A stretch of DNA of 56,498 nt from DASXYG01 sp036502625 (GTDB lineage: Bacteria; Actinomycetota; Actinomycetes; Streptosporangiales; Streptosporangiaceae). The notes beneath the pieces were generated by a model. That model saw only the letters and a program-made list of their open reading frames with translations, had not been told where the DNA came from and did not search any database. The position numbers and the translations under genes are program-made. The stretch lies in contig DASXYG010000118.1 of NCBI GenBank assembly GCA_036502625.1, forward strand, positions 1 to 56,498, in the 5' to 3' direction. This document shows, one piece after another, positions 15,739-22,676 of this stretch. Numbering within the stretch: position 1 is the stretch's first letter; the number at the start of each line of letters is the position of its first letter.

Positions 15739-17202
15739 ATGACGAACGAACGCGAGGCCAAGATCATCGAATCGGTGCACACCGGCGTGTGCATCGGCGG
15801 TGAGTGGCGCGCGGCCACCACCGGACGGAGCTTCGCCGTCGTCGACCCGGCGACCGAGCGGAAGCTGGCCGACGTCGCCGACGCCGGGAGCGAGGACGCG
15901 CGCGCCGCGCTCGACGTCGCCGCCGAGACGCAGCCGGGCTGGGCGGCCGTCGCGCCGCGCGAGCGCAGCGAGATCCTCCGCCGCGCCTTCGAGCTGCTCA
16001 ACGAGCGCGCGGACGACATCGCGCTGCTCATCACGCTGGAGATGGGCAAGCCGCTGGCCGAGGCGCGCGGCGAGGTCACGTACGGCGCCGAGTTCTTCCG
16101 GTGGTTCGCCGAGGAGGCCGTCCGCTCGCACGGCGAGTACCGCGTCGCGCCCGACGGCGCGTCCCGGTTCCTCACCATGAAGCAGCCGGTCGGGCCGAGC
16201 CTGCTCATCACGCCGTGGAACTTCCCGCTGGCGATGGGCACCCGCAAGATCGGCGCCGCGGTGGCCGCCGGGTGCACGTCCATCCTGAAGCCCGCGCAGC
16301 AGACGCCGCTGACCAGCCTGCTGCTGGCCGACGTCCTCACCGAGGCGGGCCTGCCGTCCGGCGTGCTCTCGGTGCTGCCGAGCACCGACCCGGGCGCGAT
16401 CAGCGAGCCGCTGATGGCCGACCAGCGGCTGCGGAAGGTGTCGTTCACCGGGTCCACCCCGGTGGGCCGCATCCTGCTGCGGCAGGCGGCCGACACCGTG
16501 CTGCGGTCGTCCATGGAGCTGGGCGGCAACGCGCCGTTCCTGGTGTTCGCCGACGCCGACCTCGACGCCGCGGTCGAGGGGGCGATGGTCGCGAAGATGC
16601 GCAACGGCGGCGAGTCCTGCGTCGCGGCGAACCGCTTCTTCGTCCAGGCGGAGGTCGCCGAGGAGTTCACCCGGAAGCTGGCCGAGCGGATGTCCGCGCA
16701 GAAGGTCGGCCCCGGCACCGCCGAGGGCGTCACCGTCGGCCCGCTGATCGACGAGAAGCAGCAGGGCAAGGTCGTCGAGCTGGTCGACGACGCGATCGGC
16801 CGCGGCGCGTCCGTCGTCACCGGCGGCGGCAAGCCCGAAGGCGAGGGCTTCTTCTTCGCCCCCACCGTGCTGCGCGGCGTCACCACCGACGCCCGCATGC
16901 AGAGCGAAGAGGTCTTCGGCCCGGTCGCCCCGGTCTATGAGTTCAAGACCGAGGACGAGGCCGTAGCCGCCGCCAACGACACCGAGTTCGGCCTCGTCGG
17001 CTACGTCTACACCAACGACCTCAAGCGCGGCATGCGAGTAAGCGAGGCCCTGGAGACGGGCATGGTCGGCCTCAACCGAGGCCTCGTCTCCAACCCCGCC
17101 GCCCCCTTCGGCGGCGTCAAGCAGTCCGGCCTGGGCCGCGAGGGCGGCTTCGAAGGCATCGAGGAATACCAGATCACGAAGTACGTAGGCCTGGACGTCT
17201 AG
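15739..17202 (+). CDS. gabD: NAD(P)-dependent succinate-semialdehyde dehydrogenase-type aldehyde dehydrogenase
   Basis: The 487-residue protein has the full aldehyde dehydrogenase set: TPWNFPLAM, FTGSTPVGR, catalytic Glu in MELGGNAPF, catalytic Cys in NGGESCVAANR, and EEVFGPVAPVY. LEMGKPLAEARGEVTYGAEFFRWFAEEA is typical of the GabD (succinate-semialdehyde) group, so it likely oxidises succinate semialdehyde to succinate in GABA breakdown; other aldehydes cannot be excluded. The ATG at 15739 is preferred over the GTG two codons earlier. A palindrome (15622-15637) precedes it and a strong hairpin follows the stop. No GABA transaminase gene is adjacent. Confidence 0.88.
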   Translation: MTNEREAKIIESVHTGVCIGGEWRAATTGRSFAVVDPATERKLADVADAGSEDARAALDVAAETQPGWAAVAPRERSEILRRAFELLNERADDIALLITLEMGKPLAEARGEVTYGAEFFRWFAEEAVRSHGEYRVAPDGASRFLTMKQPVGPSLLITPWNFPLAMGTRKIGAAVAAGCTSILKPAQQTPLTSLLLADVLTEAGLPSGVLSVLPSTDPGAISEPLMADQRLRKVSFTGSTPVGRILLRQAADTVLRSSMELGGNAPFLVFADADLDAAVEGAMVAKMRNGGESCVAANRFFVQAEVAEEFTRKLAERMSAQKVGPGTAEGVTVGPLIDEKQQGKVVELVDDAIGRGASVVTGGGKPEGEGFFFAPTVLRGVTTDARMQSEEVFGPVAPVYEFKTEDEAVAAANDTEFGLVGYVYTNDLKRGMRVSEALETGMVGLNRGLVSNPAAPFGGVKQSGLGREGGFEGIEEYQITKYVGLDV

Positions 17203-17219
17203 CCCGTCCGCATCCACCC

Positions 17220-17252
17220 GCGCCCCCTGCCCCCGTACGGGTCAGGGGGCGC
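17220..17252 (+). terminator. Hairpin terminator after gabD
   Basis: GCGCCCCCTG (17220-17229) and CAGGGGGCGC (17243-17252) form a perfect 10-bp stem, 17 bp after the stop, followed by ACCTTTCC. Confidence 0.65.
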
Positions 17253-17523
17253 ACCTTTCCTCTCCCGCCCCCGCCCACTCCCCCGCGCGGCAACCCCTCG
17301 CCCCCGCCCGGCCGCCCCGCTCCCCCAAGCCCGTTGCCATTCCTCCGCCCCGCCACTCCCTTCCCGCTCGACCTCCGCGCGGCCCTCCTCCCCAGTCCTC
17401 CGCGCGGCCCCGCCCCGCTCCTCCTCGCGGCACTCTTCTCACTCCCCGCGCCCCGGGCGCCTGGGGCGGTGCAGGGCGCGGGTGGCGGGACTGGCGCGGG
17501 TGGCAAGGTGGCGGGTGTCAGAG

Positions 17524-17653
17524 CTCACAAAGGCCGCGCTCCGCGCGACAGATTTCCCGCGACCTGGGGTGAGCCGGTTCAAGGCTGGGCCGCGGGGCTC
17601 CGCCCTAACCCGAGCGCTCTCACACGTCACTTGCCGGGGCGATCCCCCGCCAG
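17524..17653 (+). repeat. Dispersed repeat, long direct copy A
   Basis: About 130 bp starting CTCACAAAGGCCGCGCTCCG and ending near TCCCCCGCCA, nearly identical to the copy at 17782-17911. It includes the 75-bp core of the 3.6 kb array plus about 45 bp more downstream. Confidence 0.85.
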
Positions 17654-17781
17654 ACCCCCCTCCCGCTCCCGCATAGGAGACGCCGCGGTGCCGCGCCGCG
17701 CCTCGTCAGGGCGGCGCCTCAGGGCTCGGCGGGGTGGCGCGTGGCGGGGGATGCTGGGCTGCGGGGGTGGCAGTGCTAGGA

Positions 17782-17911
17782 CTCACAAAGGCCGCGCTCC
17801 GCGCGACAGATTTCCCGCGACCCAGGGTGAGCCGGTTCAAGGCTGGGCCGCAGGGCTCCGCCCTAACCCGAGCGTTCTCGCGCGTCACTTGCCTGGGCGG
17901 TCCCCCGCCAG
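17782..17911 (+). repeat. Dispersed repeat, long direct copy B
   Basis: Second copy, 258 bp downstream of copy A and differing by scattered single-base changes, which indicates recent local duplication. Confidence 0.85.
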
Positions 17912-18026
17912 CGCAGGGTCACTCGGTCCCGCCCGGCTGGGGCACGCTCACCCCAGATCGCGGTCGCCCAGGGGCGCGCCCCCTTTCCTGAGCCCCGCCC
18001 CGGGCGCTCAGGAAAGGGGCGGAGCC

Positions 18027-18190
18027 CCCCGCGGCCCAACCCTGAACACGCTCGCCCAAGGTCGCGGGGGATCTGTCGCGCGCAGCGCGGCCTTTATCCC
18101 GGCCCGCCCCCGGGCGCCCAGGGAGGAGCGATAGCCCCGCGGCCTGACCCCGAACACGCTCACCCCCGCCGGGGAAGACCGTCGCGGGAG
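18027..18190 (-). repeat. Dispersed repeat, inverted copies
   Basis: A full inverted copy at about 18027-18095 (GCGGCCCAACCCTGAAC to GCGCAGCGCGGCCTTT) is followed by a degenerate partial one at about 18135-18190. Direct copies then inverted copies is the same order as in the left cluster. Confidence 0.75.
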
Positions 18191-18381
18191 CGGGGTCGCG
18201 GCGCAGACGCTGGGCGGGGGTGCGGGGGTGCGGAGCGAGGGGCTGCGAGGCCCACGGGGGAGATACGTGGCGCAGGGGTTACGGGGGCGCGGGCGGGAAG
18301 CGCGGTGTGGACGGGGGTGTGGGCGTGAATGTGTGGCGGAAGGCGCGGACAGGTCGGGAGAATGGTTACTACGCTTGCTTT

Positions 18382-18774
18382 GTGACGGTGACCGAATACG
18401 CAGTGTGGGGCATGTTCGGCGGGTTCGCGGTCGAGGGACTGGAGTTCGCCGCCGCCATCCGCCGCACCGGCACGTGGCCGTGGCGGCTGCGTGGCGAGCC
18501 CGGTCCCGTCGCGCTGCTCGTGTCCGTGGTGATCCGGCTGGCGGTGGGCGCCGGGCTCGCGGTCGCGTGCGGGACGACCGGGCAGGTGAACGGGCCGTTC
18601 GGGGCGCTGGCCGTGGGCATCGCGGCGCCGGTGCTCGTGGAGCGGATCGCCCGGCACGCCTCGGTCACCGGGCTGGCCGACCTCATCAATGATCCACGGG
18701 ACACCCCCGAGGAACCCCCGCTCGGCACGGGGACGTCGAATCCGCCTGAGCGCGTGGGCAACGGGAGGTCCTGA
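18382..18774 (+). CDS. Small membrane protein of unknown function
   Basis: The 130-residue product starts at the GTG at 18382 (VTVTEYAVWGMFGGFAVEG). It shows a hydrophobic N-terminal segment (about 5-22), a second at about 50-67 (VALLVSVVIRLAVGAGLAVACG), and a third weaker one at about 75-90 (GALAVGIAAPVLVERIA), then a polar tail rich in Pro and Glu. No known family was recognised. Its TGA overlaps the ATG of the pentapeptide-repeat gene by one base, so the two are cotranslated and probably act together. Confidence 0.65.
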   Translation: MTVTEYAVWGMFGGFAVEGLEFAAAIRRTGTWPWRLRGEPGPVALLVSVVIRLAVGAGLAVACGTTGQVNGPFGALAVGIAAPVLVERIARHASVTGLADLINDPRDTPEEPPLGTGTSNPPERVGNGRS

Positions 18775-19727
18775 TGACCGGTGGCGCGGCACGTCGTACG
18801 AACCCCGGGTTCGGCGCGCAGCTACGGGCGGCCCTCGCCCGTGACACCCCGGCGTTCGACGCCGCGACCGCCGCCGTTGCGGGCGGCACCGCGAGCGCCG
18901 CACGCGGAGCGCCCGCCCCGACGGGCACGGGCGCGCGTGTACGTACGGGGGCGGGGGCAGGCGCCGCGCGTGGGGGCGCCGGTGTGCGTGTGCGCACCGG
19001 TACGGGGGCGCGGCTTGGCGGGGTGTTCGGGCGGGCCGAGGCCGGGGGGTGGCTGCGGGAACTGCGGGAGCGGGTCGGTGAGGGGCGCGACCTGCCCGTC
19101 GCGTACGGCGACCCGGCCGTGGTGGGGGCCGACCTGGCCGGGGTGGCGCTGGACCGTGCGCGGCTGTTCGGGGCGCGGCTCACCGGGACGGACCTCAGCA
19201 GGGCGACCCTCGTCGGCGCGGACCTCTCCGACGGCGTGTTCATCGGCAGCGACCTCACCGGCGCCGACCTCTCCGACGCCGACCTCCGCGGCGCCGACCT
19301 CACCCGTACGTCACTCGCCGGCGCCGTCATGACCGGCGCCCACCTCGTGAAGGCCGACCTGCACGGCGCCGACCTCCGCGGCGCCGTGCTCACCGGGGCC
19401 GACCTCTCCGCCGCGGACCTCACGGGGGCCGACCTCACCGGCGCCCGCCTCGCGGACTGCGACCTCTCCGGCGCCGACCTCACCGGCGCGCGGCTCGCCG
19501 AGGCCGTGCTCTTCCGCGCCCGCCTGGTCGACACCGTGCTCCACCACGCCGGCCTCGTGGACGCCCGGCTGATCGGCACCGACCTCACCGGCGCGTACCT
19601 CACCGGCACCGACCTGGAGAAGGTGCACTGGACCCCGGCCACCCGCTGGCCCAGCGACCTCCTCGACCGCATCCAGGCGCGCTCCGTGCAGATCATGCCG
19701 GGCGTCTTCCAGATCGCCGCGGCCTGA
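18774..19727 (+). CDS. Pentapeptide-repeat protein
   Basis: The 317-residue protein has a disordered N-terminal third rich in Ala, Gly, Thr and Arg (ARVRTGAGAGAARGG) and then about 35 tandem pentapeptides of the A(D/N)LxG type from residue 118 to 290 (GADLSDADLRGADLT). These should fold as a right-handed quadrilateral beta-helix. The end (TRWPSDLLDRIQARSVQIMPGVFQIAA) is a distinct cap. Members act as DNA mimics, scaffolds or effectors; no function can be assigned. GGGAGG precedes the ATG, which overlaps the upstream membrane-protein stop. Confidence 0.88.
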   Translation: MTGGAARRTNPGFGAQLRAALARDTPAFDAATAAVAGGTASAARGAPAPTGTGARVRTGAGAGAARGGAGVRVRTGTGARLGGVFGRAEAGGWLRELRERVGEGRDLPVAYGDPAVVGADLAGVALDRARLFGARLTGTDLSRATLVGADLSDGVFIGSDLTGADLSDADLRGADLTRTSLAGAVMTGAHLVKADLHGADLRGAVLTGADLSAADLTGADLTGARLADCDLSGADLTGARLAEAVLFRARLVDTVLHHAGLVDARLIGTDLTGAYLTGTDLEKVHWTPATRWPSDLLDRIQARSVQIMPGVFQIAAA

Positions 19728-19742
19728 CCCCCGTACGACCCC

Positions 19743-20774
19743 CTACTTCGCCTTGTCCGCGAACTGGGTCGTGTAGGTCTTGGACAGGTCGATGGTGTCC
19801 TTCTTGCCCTTGACGTTCGGCGAGAACTGCGACAGGACGTTCAACACGTTCTGCGCGCCCGCCGGCCGCATCCGCCCGTCGCTGTTGAACATCCCGACGC
19901 TGTCGCCGACCGCCTTCTCGTACAGCTTCGGGTCGCCGCCCTTGTAGCCGTCGGGCATCTTCGCGGCGATCTCGGCGCCGCTCTTGCCGTGCATCCAGCG
20001 CAGCGTCCGCACCAGGGCGTTCGCCAGTTTCTGCACGGTCGGGCCGTTGCGCTTGACGTAGTCGCAGTCCATGTAGAGGGCGCTGGACGGGTACGCGCCG
20101 CCGAGCGCCGCCTGCGTGCCCTTCTCGGTGCGCATGTCCAGCATGACCTTGGCCTTCTTGGTGGACAGGAGCTGCGCGACCGTCGGGTCGGTGGTCATGC
20201 CCGCGTCGATGCCGCCGTTCTCCAGCGACTTGATGAACGTCTGGCCGGCGCCGGCCTTGACCGTCGTGATGTTCGCGGTGGACACGCCCGCCTTGGTGGC
20301 GAGGTACTGCGTGAGGAAGTCCGTGGACGAGCCGGGGCTGGTCACGCCGAGCCGCTTGCCCTTGAAGTCGGCGGGGCTCTTGATCGTCCCGGCCTTGCCG
20401 GTGGACACCAGCTCCACCTCGCCGGGCACGTCGGCGAGCTGGACGACGCTCTCCACGCACTTGTTCTTCGTCTGGAGGTCCACGGTGTGGTCGTAGAAGC
20501 CGACCACGCCCTGGACGTCGCCGGCGAGCAGGACGTTCTCCGCCTGCGCGCCGGCCGGCTCGGTGAGGAGCTGGACCTTCAGGCCCTCCTGCTTGAAGTA
20601 GCCGAGCCGGTCGGTGAGCTCGGCGGGCAGGTAGATCACCTTGTCGATCCCGCCGACCATGATCTTCACGGTGCCGTTCGCCGACGTCGCGGTCCGCGAG
20701 TCGCGGCAGCCCGCGGTGAGCCCGACCGCCACGGTTCCGGCCAGGGCGGCGGCGATGATCCTGCGCGTGCGCAT
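19743..20774 (-). CDS. ABC transporter substrate-binding lipoprotein (nitrate/sulfonate/taurine or NMT1/THI5-like)
   Basis: The 343-residue protein has a lipoprotein signal (AAALAGTVAVGLTAGC, Cys about residue 23). The mature part resembles SsuA/NMT1-type binding proteins (VIYLPAELTDRLGYFKQEGLKVQLL, GDVQGVVGFYDHTVDL, KGKRLGVTSPGSSTDFLTQYL, GGIDAGMTTDPTVAQLL). It should deliver an organic sulfonate, taurine, nitrate-like or pyrimidine-type ligand to the permease. It is the last gene of a three-gene minus-strand operon. AGGAG lies just upstream of the ATG. The ligand cannot be fixed from sequence. Confidence 0.88.
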   Translation of the reverse strand: MRTRRIIAAALAGTVAVGLTAGCRDSRTATSANGTVKIMVGGIDKVIYLPAELTDRLGYFKQEGLKVQLLTEPAGAQAENVLLAGDVQGVVGFYDHTVDLQTKNKCVESVVQLADVPGEVELVSTGKAGTIKSPADFKGKRLGVTSPGSSTDFLTQYLATKAGVSTANITTVKAGAGQTFIKSLENGGIDAGMTTDPTVAQLLSTKKAKVMLDMRTEKGTQAALGGAYPSSALYMDCDYVKRNGPTVQKLANALVRTLRWMHGKSGAEIAAKMPDGYKGGDPKLYEKAVGDSVGMFNSDGRMRPAGAQNVLNVLSQFSPNVKGKKDTIDLSKTYTTQFADKAK

Positions 20775-20810
20775 CGTTGACTCCTGAGGATGGGGGATTT
20801 CCGTACGGGG

Positions 20811-21698
20811 TCAGACCTGGGCGAGCTCGCCGGCCACCGCGGGCGGTCGCCAGCGCAGCAGCCGGTTCTCCACGAACGTGAGGACCCACTCGGCGAGCAG
20901 CGCGATCACCGTGATGATGATCATCCCGGCGTAGATGCCGGCCGAGTCGAACGTGCCCTGCGACGTGTTGATCAGCAGGCCGAGGCCCTTGTCGGCGCCG
21001 GTGAACTCGCCGACGACCGCGCCGATCAGCGCGAAGCCGAACGCGGAGTGCAGGGACGCGAGGATCCACGACGTGGCGCTGGGGATGACGATCGAGGTCA
21101 GCACCTGGACGCGGCCGGCGCCGAGGATGCGCGCGTTGTTGATCAGGTTCCGGTCGACCTCGCGCGCCCCGGTGAACGCGTTGAAGAACACCGCGAAGAA
21201 CACCAGCACCACGGCGGTGGCCACCTTGGACGACATGCCGAGGCCGAACCAGATGACGAACAGCGAGGCCAGCACGATGCGCGGCACGGCGTTCGCGGCC
21301 TTGATGAACGGCGCGCACACGTCGGAGAGGAACCGGCTGCGGCCGAGCAGCACACCGAGGACCACCCCCGCCAGCGACCCGATCACGAACCCGAACAGCG
21401 CCTCCTCCAGGGTCACCTCGATCTGCACCCAGATGGAGCCGTGCGCGGTGGTGCCGGTGAACCAGTCGACCAGCCGCGCCCAGATGCGGGTGGGCTGGGA
21501 GTAGAAGAACGGGTCGATCCACAGCCGCGCGGCCAGCTCCCAGCTACCGAGCCAGACGATCACGGCGAGGATCCGTACGGACCAGGTCAGCGCGCGGCGC
21601 CGCCGCCGGGCGCGGAACAGGCCCGCCAGCGCGGCGGCCTCCTCCGTACCGGTGGCCGTACGCGACGGGTCGGGCGCGGTGCGCGACTCACGCGGCAT
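20811..21698 (-). CDS. ABC transporter permease (SsuC/TauC type)
   Basis: The 295-residue inner-membrane protein has about six hydrophobic helices and the binding-protein-dependent permease (EAA) loop LINNARILGAGRVQVLTSIVIPSA. IWFGLGMSSKVATAVV and GVVLGVLLGRSR are typical of the sulfonate/nitrate/taurine importers. A basic N-terminus (RARRRRRAL) precedes the first helix. The start overlaps the ATPase gene by 11 bp. Confidence 0.9.
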   Translation of the reverse strand: MPRESRTAPDPSRTATGTEEAAALAGLFRARRRRRALTWSVRILAVIVWLGSWELAARLWIDPFFYSQPTRIWARLVDWFTGTTAHGSIWVQIEVTLEEALFGFVIGSLAGVVLGVLLGRSRFLSDVCAPFIKAANAVPRIVLASLFVIWFGLGMSSKVATAVVLVFFAVFFNAFTGAREVDRNLINNARILGAGRVQVLTSIVIPSATSWILASLHSAFGFALIGAVVGEFTGADKGLGLLINTSQGTFDSAGIYAGMIIITVIALLAEWVLTFVENRLLRWRPPAVAGELAQV

Positions 21699-22506
21699 GG
21701 CGGGCCTCCTCGCGCGCGCGGGCGACCTCGGTGCGCAGCGACTCCCACACCTCGCGGTAGATGCGCAGGAAGTCGTCGGTGAGCCGGACCTCCTCGACGT
21801 CCCGCGGGCGCTCCAGCCGTACGGGGAAGACGTCCTTCACGGTGGCCGGGCTCGCGGTCATCACCACGACCCGGTCGGCCAGCGCGATGGCCTCCTCCAG
21901 GTCGTGGGTCACGAACAGCACGGCCGCGCCGGAACCCGCCCACAGGCGGAGCAGTTCGTCCTGCATCAGCGCGCGCGTCTGGACGTCGAGGGCGCTGAAC
22001 GGCTCGTCCATCAGCATGATCTCGGGCTCGTTGACCAGCGTCTGCGCCAGCGCCACCCGCTTGCGCATGCCGCCGGACAACTGGTGCGGGTAGTAGCGCG
22101 CGAAGCCGCCGAGGCCGACGCGGTCCACCCAGCCGCGGGCGTGCTCGCGCGCCTTCGCCCGGGACATGCCCCGGTAGCGGGGGCCCGCGGCGACGTTGTC
22201 CAGGACGGAGCGCCATGGGAGCACGGCGTCGTTCTGGAACATGTAGCCGAGGCCGTCCGGGATGCCGCGGACGGGGGCGCCGCGGACGAGGACCTCGCCG
22301 TCGGAGGCCGGTTCCAGGCCGGATACCAGGGACAGCGTCGTGGACTTGCCGCATCCGGTGGGGCCGACGAGCGCCACGAACTCGGCCGGGGCGATGGTCA
22401 TGTGCAGGTCGCGTACGGCGGTGTGCAGGCCGCCGGCGACGCTGGCGAACCGCTTCGTGGCGCCGCGTAGTTCGATGACCGGATCCGGGCGTGGTGCGTC
22501 AGGCAT
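21688..22506 (-). CDS. ABC transporter ATP-binding protein (SsuB/TauB type)
   Basis: The 272-residue ATPase has the Walker A GPTGCGKST, the Q-loop YMFQNDAVLPWRSV, the signature LSGGMRKR, Walker B IMLMDEPFSALD and the switch His of THDLEEA. It is the first gene of the importer operon. No clear ribosome-binding site precedes the ATG at 22504-22506. It is divergent from the sensor-kinase gene across about 170 bp, so the two-component system may regulate this transporter; that is inference. Confidence 0.92.
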   Translation of the reverse strand: MPDAPRPDPVIELRGATKRFASVAGGLHTAVRDLHMTIAPAEFVALVGPTGCGKSTTLSLVSGLEPASDGEVLVRGAPVRGIPDGLGYMFQNDAVLPWRSVLDNVAAGPRYRGMSRAKAREHARGWVDRVGLGGFARYYPHQLSGGMRKRVALAQTLVNEPEIMLMDEPFSALDVQTRALMQDELLRLWAGSGAAVLFVTHDLEEAIALADRVVVMTASPATVKDVFPVRLERPRDVEEVRLTDDFLRIYREVWESLRTEVARAREEARHAA

Positions 22507-22676
22507 GCCGTGACGTTAGGACGGTGTGCGCGCGGCGCGAACCCTTGTGTCCATTGCGTTTCCAGGCCGCGTTGACCGCGTTTCGCGCGATTCGCTCAGC
22601 CCCGTACGGCATGGCTGATCAACCGCTTGATCGCCACACCCTGTTCGCGGGCGACAGCGTCCGGTACGGTCCGGCC

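Larger units (their letters stand above)
17203..18381. other. 1.2 kb gene-free spacer with dispersed repeats
   Basis: Apart from the gabD terminator this stretch has no frame with convincing coding character. It holds two long direct copies and two inverted copies of the repeat found at 3.6-5.0 kb, separated by GC-rich filler. The final part before 18382 should hold the promoter of the membrane/pentapeptide gene pair. Confidence 0.7.

Noticed and set aside
17334..18134. A long open frame in the gene-free spacer
   Set aside because: Its sequence is Pro/Arg-rich and made mostly of the dispersed repeats (KAALRATDFPRP words); no promoter, ribosome site or domain.
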